From Ceratorhiza oryzae-sativae (taxonomy: Eukaryota; Basidiomycota; Agaricomycetes; Cantharellales; Ceratobasidiaceae): a stretch of DNA of 64,000 nt. The stretch's first letter is position 1. Each line of letters opens with the position of its first letter. Below, piece by piece: positions 10,417-22,636 of the stretch. The stretch spans positions 1-64,000 of the forward strand of contig JARWMV010000074.1 in the NCBI GenBank assembly GCA_030998015.1. The letters are read 5' to 3'. The position numbers and the translations under genes are program-made. Under the pieces are notes generated by a model that searched no databases, was not told where the DNA came from, and saw only the letters and a program-made list of their open reading frames with translations.

Positions 10417-13400
10417 TCAAGCAGCATTGGCAGCAACGCCAGGCAATGCTGGCACTTCAGGTGTGAAGAACTCACAAAACCTATTCCCCACACAAGAGTG
10501 TTCAACAGGGAAGCATTTGAAGGTATCTGCTACATTTCTGTCCCCAAAAAGAAATTGGCCAAGTATACTATCCATGAACATCTTGTCATCTAGCCATACG
10601 TGGATATCAATTGAGATAGAACTTATGGATTTGTCATAATCTGCAGGTCTGTTAGAAGCAATTCTTCCAAGTCCAAATTAGAAACACCACCTAGTTCCAA
10701 ATCAAAACACAAAAGTAGGCAAGCAATGATACACTCACCTTGCCAGTCTGCAACATATGCCTTTCCGCCAGTGATGTTCCACTGGACATGCTGGCAAAAT
10801 GCACAATACTCAGCCAATATAGACTGTTGGCTCCCAGAAGGAAAAATTTCTGGAATTGCCGATGAGCTTCCAATAAGTTGAACAAACCCAAGGGATTTGG
10901 GTATACGTTCTTCAATCAAGAAGCCACTGGAATGTTTGGTATTCTTGTCGACAAGCTTGGCTATTGCAGCCTCAACAAAACAAACCTTGGGGATTGAAGG
11001 CACTTCAAGTAATTGATGAATCCTGGTCAACAGCACAGCAGCTACCCATCCTGTGACTTCACCAAGTAAAGCATTGCACCACATGAGGACTGTTCCCTCA
11101 CATTGAACAAAGGCCAATTCATCATGGGAAGGAAGGTGTTGCTGAACCCCAGTTGCTGGTTCTTTGACAAAAGGGCATTTGAGTGCCACAATACAATGAT
11201 TGTCACAAGATCCAAGGCCAATGCTAGGTTGTTCTTCTTGAAAGCTGAGCCACCCAAGGTGACACTTTTTGAAAGTTCTGGATCCAAGAAAGTGTTCACC
11301 ACACTTTAGGTTGTACATGAGGACAGCATTGTAAGCCCCCAAAAGGGGGTTACTGATATCAAGTGGCTCTGGCATCTTGGAAAGCTTGTCCAGCAAAAAG
11401 GACTGAATGGGATAGAATTGGCAATTGCTCAAGACAGAACCTAGAATATGCTGAGTTTAGTAATCAGGTTGCTTAAATGTAAGAAGGCATACCATCGGCT
11501 TGTGTCACGCTTTGACTGCCATGCAAAACAAGTGCATGTGTTAGTTTACTAATATCAAATGTTCTCATGGCAGATCCTGATAACTGGGACCTTGAGTTGC
11601 TACATGTCCATTCGGAAGCTGGTGAGACAACAGACAATGTTGGTGAAAGCTAATATACACTGTTAGATAAAAACTCATGTAAATTTCAGGAACAACATAC
11701 AGGAAGTGCTTGTTTTGAACCACTGACAGATTGAGGAAGACTGTCATGAACTGACACGCATATATCCACTCTATAATATTTTCTCGATTTATTACATTTT
11801 ATGAGATCATCTTCAAAACATACTTGCCTTATATGGTATATCTGTGTCATGTGACTCAGGGAACGTTCCGGACCAGTAACCGAGATGTATTTCAACTCCA
11901 ATGTGAAATTCCGCAGTTCTGCAGTTGCTTCTACTGCTTCTATCTCTTATCAGTTGTGACTCACTGTACAGACTTGTTTGTTATGATGTGGCTTGTACTA
12001 TGTATATAAACTGGGTCAAGTTCACAGAGGATTCCTCAAGAACTTGACCTCTCGTCGAATACAAGTTCTTTTCCTTTCTTACTATTTTTCTTGTCACCTG
12101 ACTTGTCGTTGTTGACAAAGACTGGTAATGAGCTCTACCTGTGGGCTACTGGTAACCAGAGCTGGTACAGCATGGGTAGATTGGGTGACTAAGAGGTTAT
12201 AAGTGAGAGTATATGGTACAGTATTCAGCAAAAGGACGTACCAGTACTTCCCAATTGATTGCTTTGAGTAGAAATAGTAGGCAAATGTGTGGTATTTGCA
12301 GAGTACAATGTGGGTGTTGGAAGGGTGTGTTCAATATCTGGATGTTCAGGTAGATGTTCAGGATTAAGTGTGCCAGCAGCCAACCCCTGTTGAACAAATT
12401 AGTATAAGTATGGAACATAGCTGGCTGAACTTACTTCAGCATGACAGATATCAATATACTCCTTAATTGTGCCATAAGCCTCAACCATGAGTAGGACAAT
12501 TGTTTTCTGCACTGTGTTGTATCAGAACAACATGCCAGAGCCTGATGAATTGCACTTCATACATGTGTCATGCAAGGCAGGAGAATCAGGATAGTGCAGT
12601 ATAAGATCCACACCATGTGCACTTTTCAAAACCCACTGCTCATCTCACAATGGATAAGAAAATGTGCTGAAGTTCCAACCTCTTAGCATATGCTCACCCA
12701 CAATTTTCTGAATCTCTAGACCAGTAGAAGCTGCTAGAACGTTCGGGATTGTGTTGTTTGGGATTCCCTAAGTGACAAATGTTCTAATTAGCAAAAGCCA
12801 TGGATATGTAGTGGTAGACACTACTAACAAATATGACTTGAGATGTTGTCCAATGAACTAGCACTTGATGCTGTACTGAAGCTGATATGTCTCTGGTTCG
12901 TACTGCACACTTGAGACTTGACGCTTCTTGCCTCCAGTGGTCTTGTGTGAAGCACCACTACTATGACCAGTAACCAGTGGCTGTAGATGAGGTGGCTGTG
13001 GCAAGGCAGCAATGCCAACTGCAGGGCTCCCTTTCAGAGGCGTTCCTGATTTGGTGGTATGTTCAACTGAGGCATACATCTGTTTGCTAACAGCCACAAC
13101 ACAAGGGCTGTTCATACCTGAAGCTGTAAAGTCAACCATATGAAAAGATACAAAGGATGGAGAACTACTGACCCCCACATTGTCCTGCACTGGTAGCAGC
13201 CCAGATATTGTTTATATCCACAACAGGCAATTCCAATGTGCAATCTTCAAAAACAAAGGGTCAGTCAAGTATCAATGGCCCATGTGACCAGAATTCAGCT
13301 CACTTTTTGTGAAATCAAATGGTGCCGATGCAGCCAGGGAGGAATCAGATCAAGGATTTGTTGCCTTAGTCTTGTTGATGAGATGCTTGTAGCAGAAAAG

Positions 13401-13577
13401 ACAACATGGGACCATCCTCCCTATTTCACAGTCCTGAAGATTCCAAAGCTGACCACCAGGAGGGTTTTCAGGCCCACCATTGATGTTATAGCAAGGACCT
13501 CCCATGCTGGGCTTCTGACAGTCTTTAGGAGTACACTCTGAATCTCCCTTGGAGAATTCAAAGGAGATTTGTGACAT
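10417..13577 (-). pseudogene. Alpha-type protein kinase with Cys-rich N-terminus, decayed
   Basis: Read from 13577 downwards. Exon 1 starts with MSQISFEFSKGD and is Cys-rich (CTPKDC, MVPCCLFCYKH), probably a zinc-binding module. Later exons (12767-12435, 12386-about 12245) lead into a Thr/Pro/Ser linker. The kinase domain starts in the exon ending at 11493 and continues at 11440-10739: GSRTFKKCHLGWL is the N lobe, and GGKAYVADWQG with LLLTDLQI is the alpha-kinase C lobe. The last exon has FGDRNVADTF and VEHSCVGNRFC, the family's Gly-rich and Cys/His end. Clear introns are 12387-12434, 11441-11492 and 10691-10738 (48 bp, a multiple of three). Damage: TGAs at 13350-13352, 12645-12647 and 12522-12524, a one-base frame break near 10625, and an LTR inserted in the linker (11752-12117). 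Alpha-kinases are expanded in mushrooms and often lie near transposons. Confidence 0.7.
11752..12117 (+). mobile_element. Solo LTR of copia family 2
   Basis: Starts TGACACGCATATATCC and ends GTTGACA. It is similar over its length to the minus-strand sequence 36467-36027, which lies directly after a copia RNase H reading frame and is therefore a 3' LTR. Sense is plus, with TATATAAA at 12003-12010. It interrupts an exon of the alpha-kinase linker. No convincing target-site duplication is visible (TGAAC against AAGAC), so either the insertion is old or the ends are slightly off. Confidence 0.65.
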
Positions 13578-13593
13578 AGTTAGAACAAGCTTT

Positions 13594-13656
13594 GAGGAGT
13601 AGAAAGGTAGAGGAGTAGAAAGGTAGAGTAGAAAGGTAGAGTAGAAAGGTAGAGTT
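13594..13656 (+). repeat. Minisatellite, 11-13 bp unit (gtagaaaggtaga)
   Basis: Four to five tandem copies of gtagaaaggtaga lie just upstream of the alpha-kinase start codon on its 5' side. They could affect its promoter; no more can be said. Confidence 0.75.
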
Positions 13657-14003
13657 GTGTGTCCAGCCCTCCTGTTCATATATGGTGGCCTGTGCCTGGC
13701 GCTCAAATAAACACCCTAATATCCAAATAAAAAATAAAGGAAAAAATACCTTGTGACATGTATGCTTTGATTGCTTGGTTGGCCACATGAGACACATGAC
13801 AAGAAAAGTCACTGCACCCATGTCAGATCCTTCCTTACAACACCAAAAGAGACATAGTAATATTGATCGGAACTTGCAACTGGGCATACATGTGCCTGTT
13901 TACATTGCTGGGCACCTACAGCTATATATATGTGCAAAGCAACATGATGGATTAGCCAACAAGTCTGTTTACTCATCTTATTCTACACTCTCAATATCAA
14001 CCA

Positions 14004-15803
14004 ATGCCAAAAGCTGGTACACTTCCTCCTCGTAAGTACCTTACCCACAAATCTACAATCAAATGATTGATAGATGAATTGTTAGCTCCCTTCGATGCGG
14101 AAATTGAAGGTTACATTCAAGAGTATTTTCAGGACAAACTCAATGATAAGGAGGCAGCGCAACTCATAACATTGAAGTATTGGGACTGTGGGTATCAGCT
14201 CAGGTAAGTTCTCCTAATCACACCTGGATTCACAGATATGTATCAATAACAGTGTTGTTGTTAGCGTTTGGAAATACCAAACCTACTGTGAGGAATTGGG
14301 CCTGTTCAGTGTAAGGAAGCAAGCACACACTGTTGAAACTGCCAGACCTGCAATTGCTGCTGCCCAAGAGCGGTACCCAAATGCTGGTCTCCGGGATATG
14401 GTCAAGATTTTGACCAAGGAGAGTTTGGGGTGTGAGATGCGTGTCCCTAGGTATCATATAATTGATTGCTATTTGGACCTCTTCTAACCATGAATTTTAG
14501 ATGGGTTGTTCAAGAATGGATGGTTGAAAATGAAGCTGATGCTATGAAGGCGCGACTAGGCAAGGTGGTACGACGGCGTCAATTTTACTCTGTTGGGGTG
14601 AACGAATTTTGGGCAATTGATCAGCACAATAAATGGAAACGGTTTGATCTTTGGCTACATGTAGGACTGGACATATTCAGCGGCAAGATACTTTGGTTGA
14701 AGGTCTGGTGGACAAATTCAAATCCTCGTCTGATATGCCATTACTATTTGGATGCTATTCGTGAGCATGGTGGTATGCGTCATGCTTTGCTATCATACAA
14801 TTTTATGATTTAAATACTCTTTTTGAAATACAGGAATGCCTCTTCTCACTCATAGTGACCCTGGGACAGAGAATTATGGGGTAGCTAATGCTCAATCACT
14901 GCTCCGCCAACTTCATGATCCAAGTCTGGTTGGCATGTCCCAGCATAAGTGGCTACGAAAGCACTCAAATATCAAGCCAGAAATTATCTGGTCTCAGCTC
15001 CGTTAACGCTGGTCTGAGGGAATTGAGTCTGTTTTGCAGCTTGGTATAGATAACAGGTGGTACAATCCGCACAACAAACTGGACCTGTAAGTTTTCAAAC
15101 CTGCCAAAAGCCTTGACACACAATTTACCAAACCCATGTATAGGATTGTTTTCCATTGGGTTTGGATCCCACTTGTCCAACACGAGCTTGACGGTTTCAA
15201 GCAGAGGTACAACACTAGTGCAAAGTGGGCAAACAAGAAAATCCTTCTGCCTGCTGGCCGTCCAAAGTATATCTATGATTTTCCAGAGCAATATCATGGA
15301 GAACAGCTCAGAGTAAGATGTATCATATTTGACACGTCTGTCTATACTCAATTTGTTTGCTCAAGATTCCTGTCGACCCAGATCATCTGAGACTAGCAGA
15401 CAAGGAGTTTTGCAAACCAGGTCACCCTGTATTCAACTGGAGTCCACCAAACTTTAATCTAGTTGCTCATAGGCTCTATATAGAGATGGGCCAGCCAACG
15501 ATTACTCGTGATACCGCTTGGTGGTGTTACCGCGAGCTTCTAACTCGGTTTCAGGTCACACCCCTCAGTGAAGAAGTTCATCACGAAATAGAGCTTCAGG
15601 GACGAATTCAGGCTGACTTGCAAATTCAATCTGAATCAGGCTCTCACCGTGGTGATGCATGGGGGTATGATCAAGTTCTGGACTCTGGCCAGGATGCCTG
15701 GGGCTTTAGCAATGAACAACTTGAATTGAGGCATTGGGTTGACATTGAAGATGATTATGAACTAGAGGAGATACCTGAAGTAGACTTTAGTGGCAAAGAA
15801 TAG
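14004..15803 (+). pseudogene. Integrase-core (rve-like) mushroom protein, seven exons, one internal TAA
   Basis: Exons 14004-14031, 14074-14203, 14265-14450, 14501-14772, 14834-15086, 15144-15312 and 15366-15803 join through six GT-AG introns of 42-61 bp in one frame. The N-terminal region resembles a helix-turn-helix segment. The core has EFWAIDQHNKWKRF (first Asp), WWTNSNPRLI, THSDPGTENYG (second Asp) and, 41 residues later, NIKPEIIWSQLR (candidate Glu): a DDE-like triad. The C-terminal part is acidic. This matches the 'integrase core domain' proteins common in mushroom genomes, which are presumably derived from transposons; a cellular role is not known to me. One TAA at 15004-15006 interrupts the frame just after the putative catalytic Glu; otherwise it is complete. 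Start chosen at the ATG whose short exon splices in frame. Confidence 0.65.
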
Positions 15804-17330
15804 GCTTGTATATACATTGATACAAGTACATAGTGCTACTTAGTAGGCAAACTTTATTGGTATAGGTCAGTGTGCACGCACATGAGGGAGATTAACAACC
15901 CTATGCAAACATATAGCCACAATTTGGCTCTGCCTGCGAACGCAGGCACCCAATTCATTTACCACCCTATACAAGGACACGGGGAGAAGGAAAGTTGAGG
16001 TCACGCATAGTGGCAGTAGGAGTTACGACAGGGGAGTGGTTGTGCAACAACAAAAATTGTTGTTGGTGGAGGTTGAATTTAGGGCAGTGCAAGCTGTAGG
16101 CAAGCTTGTCATATGTACGTTATCTTTAGCATCACAGTAAGAAGGCCAGAAGGGACATTGGCAAGCCAACAATGTGGAGTTGGTTAACAAATACAATGTG
16201 TCAGAGGATGGTGATAAACTGAGTGGACAGGCAAGCGCTGGGAAAACCATGGCACACAAGTGGGATAACGGTTGGGTGGTAACAACCGACAAGAGGGAAA
16301 AACAGCTAGAGTGCCGAGTGAGACAGTACTGAGCTCGTGGCCCATTGCTGGTCCTGTCTAGCACAACCTATTGGTCGGCCCAGCCTCCGGCGAGGTTTGG
16401 GGAACGCAAGCACCGCCAGGGGCAGCAAGAGCATGGCCGGATCTCCAACGTGCGAGTACGACTTGAAGACACCCTGAGACAAAAAAACTTGCGCACTGGA
16501 GAAGATACTGGTCTTCTCAATTGGTCATGATAATCACGCATTTATTCTTATTTTTGTTATGTTTTGATTTTGGGACGGTGGGCAGGAAGAAAAAACTTGT
16601 TTGCACCACGACGGGCGCTGCCACACTGACGTGGTGGCAAAGTGCAAGGAATCTGAGCGTCACGTGAACATCACATGCTTTCCTCCCAGCACTGGGTGTT
16701 TCCCGCACCCAGTACTGCTAGTGCTCCTCCACCCGCTCTGTCTCACTAGCTCATACTTGCGACAGGGATAGCTGTCACACTTGCGTTGAGGGTTTGCAGT
16801 GCAAGAGTATATTATTCACAGGTGCCAAGCCTATTGTGTGGAATACAATGAGATCGACTCCGCCTGCAAGACATTGGCCGAACACAGTAGCAAACACTGC
16901 GCTCAGCCGCGCAGAGGTCCATGAGCATCAGCTGTGGGTAGTCTTGCGACCCTCGGAATCCCAACAAGAGACAACTCAAACAGACGCTGGGAGACAAGGA
17001 AACCTGTGATAACATGAATTAACATACTGGCAACCAGATGAGTCACATCATATATACCCAACAGGAGCAATCTGCTTGTCTGTGTATGCCCCTTCTGAGG
17101 CCTCTCAGCCAGTGTGCACATTGGTGGGGAGTGAATTCAGGTTGTGACGGTTGGCAGGTCTAGACATATGCAGCACACTATTGAAGGAGTTGGAAAAACT
17201 GCCAACTGGATGTGTTGCTGTTCTTCTCGCATGGTCAACATATCCTACACTTGGATTTAATAACTGGTACACATAGCACAATTGTATTGTGATCAGTAAG
17301 TTCATTTAAGCCTAAACCAGTATACTTACC
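15804..17330. other. No gene recognised
   Basis: The open frames here (for example minus 16023-16364) have skewed composition and no domain resemblance. I see no repeat boundary or RNA gene. Confidence 0.3.
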
Positions 17331-17389
17331 GATGGACCTGGAGCCTTCAGTTGGGTATACAACTGAGTTAACGCCTCAAGCACTGCTGT

Positions 17390-17685
17390 TGACGCATTTG
17401 ACAGCGGCGGCAGCCAAGCTGACTATGGCAACGGCGATGGTGATGTTGACAATGGTAGCAGCAACAGTACAGCTGAATGCGACAACAGCAACATGTATAG
17501 CAGCGAGGGGGCTGCAAACTACGTTGGTGATGGGGACAACAGTGTAGACAACGACGGCGAGCTAACGTTGACAGCGGTGGCAGCAGCAGCAGTGGGGACA
17601 GCCAGAGAGAGCAGGTGGGCAGCATCATAGGCAGCGGCAACGGTGGCAGCGGGGGTGACAACGACGGCAAGGGCAGGGCGGTTTG
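17390..17685. repeat. Triplet-rich low-complexity DNA (ggcagc/acggcg)
   Basis: Imperfect runs of gcggcagc, caacgacggc and gcaacggt adjoin arm B of the dispersed inverted repeat, mirroring the arrangement at 1110-1330. Not considered coding. Confidence 0.5.
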
Positions 17686-17896
17686 TGGCAGAAGCTAGAA
17701 GTTGCCAAGCAGGCAGTCCCTGATCCCGCTAGCGCTCCGTTGGGCAGGAATCAGGGCACCAATCAATCCACCAATCAGGGGAGAGAGGCACTGAAACTCC
17801 ACTGATGGCACTAGGGAACTGCTTCTGTATCCAGGCGCTTACATGAGATATCCGAGCGGATCAAACCATACTCACTCCGGGTTTCCATATTTGTAC
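17686..17896 (-). repeat. Arm B of a dispersed inverted repeat
   Basis: Reverse complement of 905-1108 with scattered substitutions and a small insertion (gagagaggca) near the middle. It includes a degraded copy of the start of the decayed ORF at 330-997. See arm A. Confidence 0.7.
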
Positions 17897-18810
17897 CTCT
17901 TCTCTTCTCACTCTTGTCTTAATGCGCTCCTGGAATGCGCCCAGCGCATGTCTCGTCTTGCTATTCAACCATAATGATTTGTAGCTTTTATTTTCATTCG
18001 CCATAGTTATATCCACAGTCGGAAGTGCATGGATCTCATCAAAGTCCCCTGGACTACGACGTCCTCCCTTGGCATCCCTAAGGGACGCCGGGGAGATCCC
18101 ATCAAAAAATCAGTCCATAGGGATCCATTTTTGACAGGCCGAGCTGTGGGCTCGTGAAAGCAAATTGGACAACCAGGGACGCCGTGGACGGCTTTAAGTC
18201 CCTCGGCTCCGGCGGTCTGGACTTGGGGGCAGCCAGGTCCTCTAAGGAGTCCAAGGCATATATAGAGGTTGAACGAAAGATGATAGATAGCAATCAGTTT
18301 AGAGCAAGAACTACATGTGTGGGAGAGCTAAACAACACACGGAAAATATAAAGAAGAGGGGAAGAGCAAAATAGCTCAACATATGATACAGCAGAGTCAT
18401 GTGTCATATGGGCGGAAGAATAAGGGGACAGTGCGTAGACAGCGAAAGTGAACTCGAAATACAAGAAATAAAAGTACAAATTGTGACATGCAAGAGCAAA
18501 GGAGTGAGTGCTGCTGTTTCAGTACAGCTCGGGGTTTAATGCAGGATCGGGGATGCTGTCGTCGTTGTTGAACTGGGTGCACGCACCTCGACTCCGGTCC
18601 AGAATTGCCCATGTATTTCGGCCACTGACCTTTATCCTTCCGACAGCAGCATGTACCGTTCCAAGATTGATGATATAGGCAGTCTCGAGTCGGTTATACG
18701 TAACGAGAGGGTTTTCGGGAAGTGTCGCATCGAGACCACGTGTGTCGCTGCACTCTTCAACAAGAGCCAGTAGATAAGGTTTCCAAACTTCCACCCTATC
18801 TTGATGTTAG

Positions 18811-20069
18811 TGGGAGTTGGCACGCTTCGCATGCCATGCCCCCAGGTCACGTGGTGCCTTTGATGTAAAAAAATGGCACACAAAATCAACCTCTCAATTG
18901 TCAATGATGGGAAATTTTAGAAACTCCTAAAGTTGTAGAATGTTTAATAGCATGTGTTTCTAAGAGAAATGGTAAGGGTGCAAATCATTTATATTAGGTG
19001 TATCGAAATGTAGATAGCTCGAGTGTATGCAAATTCATGATATGAGAGTGCGCATTCAAAAAGCGCCCTTACCAAAGTTTGTTCAGTGGTATTACATATT
19101 GTTTTATGAAGCTGCATTTATGCCCACAGTGTGCATCATGAATGTTTCTCAAATTCATTTCTGCTTGATTTTTGGTTGTTGTTGTTTCGTTCAATGCATT
19201 GGTAATATGGTTTACTCCGTCGTCATCAGCATTCTTACAGTCTTCTACCCCTGTAGAAGTACACCAATTGTCCCAACCTACTTGCTAGGTAACTGGAATG
19301 CACCCTAAATCAACTTTCATTCCCAAACAGGGTTGGAAGAACAAAACTTGATGCCAGAAAGCTGTGCTTGAGCATAGAAGAGACAGCCAACCAACAAGCA
19401 GCACAGAATACGTTAGTTATGTGCCCAAATAATGGAACGCTGCTAAAGTACTGCATGTATGCTACTTAAATACATCAGATTGGAAGAGCTACTTGCAATT
19501 TACAAGCATGGGACAAAGCACTTCAAAAAACTCTTAGCCCGAGGTAATGCTCTTGCCACTCAGTGCTTGCATCTGTTTGCCCAGAAGCGCAATCTTGCAA
19601 AGGCTGCTGCACGATCAAAGATTCAACTGGAGCATAATCAGGACAACGTAATGAAACTAAAGGGAGTCAAACTCAATGATCAAATCAGATTATACTGACA
19701 GGTACTCACCAACAAGAAGGGTTTCCCAAGCACCAGCAAGCTCAAAGTTGCCAAAAAGAGGGCTCTAGTCCCAGAGATGGCTTTGAAATATAGTCAAACT
19801 CACCCTGTCGCTTCAGTTTCTGCTTAATGCTCAGGCTCGCTGCGCATGTATCAAACGGTCAGTTCTTAGACTTGTTTCTTGGTCCGTAAGTTGAGATATT
19901 GATTCATTAATCTATATTACATCACATCTTACACTGTCTCATTCATTCTAACATTTACAAATCGCTTGATAACATGCTCAATGTAGCACACAGAATTTGT
20001 GCCACTTTTCGTGGCGATTTGCTTACATAAACCGCAGGAGATGGCACGCTTCGCGTGCCAACTCCCAAT
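18811..20069. mobile_element. Small TIR element with hairpin ends (1,259 bp)
   Basis: The left end TGGGAGTTGGCACGC and the right end (reverse complement ATTGGGAGTTGGCACGC) are inverted repeats, similar over perhaps 80 bp, each containing a GGCACGC/GCGTGCC hairpin. GTTAG flanks both sides (18806-18810 and 20070-20074). Removing the element and one GTTAG restores a 49-bp intron of the host pseudogene with gtgagt donor and atag acceptor, so the boundaries are well supported. Internal frames (19027-19308; 19459-19698, Lys/Leu-rich) match nothing I know. It is non-autonomous, MITE-like or of an undescribed type. Confidence 0.75.
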
Positions 20070-20379
20070 GTTAGCATACTACAAAAGGTTCAAAAAATAT
20101 AGACTCACAGGCGGTTTTGCTTGTATTCGACATAGAATATATCTTTGACTTGGCTGTAGTGGAGCACGCAATGTGCCTGGTCCTCAAGGTGGTTGAAGTG
20201 ATAGTTTTCATCTGGCAACAGCTCGTACTAGCCAGATTTGTGGATTAGTACTGCAAACGCAAGAAAGATAGGTGCATGCAAAATACGCACCTGTATGAAT
20301 GAGTTATTGCAAGACTTTGGGGAGGCCTGAATCAGATGGGCTGCAAGAACTCAGTCCCCCATACTTGTCATGCGAAATC

Positions 20380-20663
20380 TCTCACGCAGGGAGGTTTTAC
20401 ACAAGCTAGATACAAATGTACTTAGCTCAGCTACGAAGGTAGAGAACTTTGTATTTACTGTACCTAGATACAAATGTACTACAAGGGACAGCAAGAACAA
20501 GAAATAAATGAAGAAAAGAAAGAGAAAAACTGTACCTTAGCTCAACTACGAAGGTAGAGAAGTAAGGAAAGAAAATTTTCACTGGTGCGTGCATAACATC
20601 AGAAATGGACAAACAGGTACAAACACACCGCATACATGAACGGATATGATTGTAAATTCAACA
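20380..20663 (-). repeat. Copia 3' LTR (284 bp)
   Basis: Same length as the 5' LTR and about 95% identical by eye. Several differences are CG here against TG or CA in the 5' LTR, for example CACCGCAT against CACTGCAT and GAACGGAT against GAACAGAT. Confidence 0.9.
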
Positions 20664-20725
20664 CGCCCACTCAATCTTATGTGTGAATGTGAAGGTGAAA
20701 AGAAAGAAAGATAGAAAAGAAAATA

Positions 20726-20959
20726 TCAAAACATTCCCATTGCAGACACAAACCAAGTAAACTTGAGGCATCCAAGTGGCTTAGTAAGCGCATCTGCAAC
20801 CTGTTCTTCAGTAGGGATGTACTGGAGGTCGAGTTCTTCGAAAGCAATTACCTTGCAAATAAAATGATATTTGATGCAAATATGTTTTGTAGTCTGATGG
20901 TTAATGGGGTTCCTGGTGAGTGCCATTGCAGATTGATTGTCTGAGAGCAAAGGAGTCAT
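20726..20959 (-). pseudogene. Copia RNase H, C-terminal fragment
   Basis: DNQSAMALTRNPINHQTTKH, then YIPTEEQVADALTKPL and MGM near the end are the classical conserved end of copia polyproteins. It lies directly before the 3' LTR. The frame upstream (20960-21475) is broken, with stops and shifts, but its codons still resemble the RNase H/connection region. Confidence 0.85.
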
Positions 20960-21475
20960 GCCCTCAGGCAGAAAACCAAGTTCAGATAAAAATTGTCAAA
21001 TCCATAGATGTTCACGTCCAGCACTAGCATCAGCAACGTATTCAGCTTCAGTACTCAAAAGAGAAATCATTGGTTGTTTCCTAGATGAATAAGCAATAAC
21101 TCCGCCAGCATGTAGGAATGCCCAACCAGTGGTAGAGCAGCTTGTATGCTTGTCACTAGCGTAGTCAGCATTGACATAACCGAGTAGCTGTAAGTTGCTA
21201 GATCGACAGTAAATGATACCCAGATCGGCTGAGCCTTTGAGATAACACAGAACTTGTTTTCCAGAGTTCCAGTGCTCTTTGCCAGGGTTTACAGAGTGCT
21301 GTGCAAGAATACCAGTAGCATAGGCTATGTCGGGTCATGTACAGATCATAGCATACATCAGTGATCTGATAAGCTGCTGGTAGCAAGTATGATCAATCAA
21401 CAGTGCTTCAAGTTTTGGAAGATTTGGGGATTTGGCCATCGGTGTATAGCAAGATTTGCAATTGGACATATTGAA

Positions 21476-22000
21476 TCAAGCAAGAATATTGTTAATGTAA
21501 TGATGTTGGGAGATTTTGAGTGTGCCAGTGCTCCGATCGCAATTGATTTCAATGCCTACAAACATTTTCACTTCACCTAGGTCAACAATCTTGAGTGATT
21601 GAGTGATTTTAGCCTTAATTTTATTGAGGAAAGTAATAGACAATCCTGCCAAAAGCATATCATTGACATGGCTTAGTACAATTGCTAAATCGTCACCCTT
21701 GTGTAGCCAAAATACCAAATGATCAGTATCGCATTGATGGAAACCAATATCCTTGAGGATCTTCTTGAGGCACATATAGAAAGCTCGGGCTGCCTGTTTA
21801 AGCCCGTATATGGCCTTGTTGAGCTTCCAGACTGATTGCGAACCTTCAGCAGAGCCTGGTGGCTGCTCCACATAGATCTCCTTGTCAAGATTGCCATGCA
21901 AAAATGCTGTTTTAACATCAATTTGGAGAAGTTCAAGATCAAGGGTGGCAACAATACTTAAGAGAGCTTGTAAAGAATTGGCAGCAGCAACAGGCAACAA
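21476..22000 (-). pseudogene. Copia reverse transcriptase fragment
   Basis: Shows LLQIDVKTAFLHGNLDKEIY, KAIYGLKQAARAFY and DLGEVKMFVGIEI, all typical of Ty1/copia RT. The catalytic YVDDM motif reads HVNDM, so the first of the two metal-binding Asp residues is Asn. The enzyme would be inactive even if the frame were restored. Confidence 0.9.
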
Positions 22001-22108
22001 TATTTCGACAAAATCGACTCCTGGTTGTTGGGAAAACCCCTTTGCAGCTAACCTAGCCTTGTAGTGAATGATTTCGCCATTGGGGCTGCGCTTATAGTCA
22101 AATACCCA

Positions 22109-22636
22109 TCAGCATTTAATGATATTTTTATCGATCAGATGGTTCACAAGCATCCACACTTCATGCTGCTTGATTGACTTGAGCTCCTCAGTCGTTGCTT
22201 CAAGCCACAAATTTGCATCTGGGCAGCTCACTGCTTCCTTGAACATTTGAGGTGGCAATTCCATCATCATGGTAAGTGCCTCCTCCCTCTGATATTCATC
22301 TGACTGCGCTAGAGCACCCACTTGCACTCTGTAATGCTCAGGTGGTCTGTGATCATGTGTAGATCGACACGGTGGCAGCAGATCAGGCTGTAGTGCCACA
22401 ACTTCTTGGATCTCAGGTTCTGAGTCCAAGCTTTTGGAAGGTATGTCTTCAGGCATTTTGGGTGTATGTGTCAACTCTGATGGTTCAGGCAGTTTATCAG
22501 GTACTTTGGGCAGTTTGATTTTGATTTGTATTGGTGGTATTTCTCCCAATTTGCCTTCTTCATCGTCACTTGGACCCTTGTCATGGTCCTTGATAACTAC
22601 ACATTGTTGATTATCCATGCCTTCATCAAAGACCAT
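22109..22636 (-). pseudogene. Copia linker between integrase and RT
   Basis: Acidic Pro/Glu-rich linker (KLPKVPDKLPEPSELTHTPK) followed by ALTMMMELPPQMFKEAVSC and WLEATTEELKSIKQHEVW, the conserved entry to copia RT. It ends at a stop shortly before the RT core frame, another break in the polyprotein. Confidence 0.75.

Noticed and set aside
10691..10738. Reading the 16 codons inside the alpha-kinase C lobe as coding
   Set aside because: The 48 bp begin gtgagt and end ctag, and removal joins DWQG to GVSNLDLEELLLTDLQI as expected for the family.
18811..20069. Helitron, because of the GGCACGC...GCGTGCC hairpins
   Set aside because: Helitrons insert between A and T without target duplication and lack inverted ends; here both ends are inverted repeats and GTTAG is duplicated.
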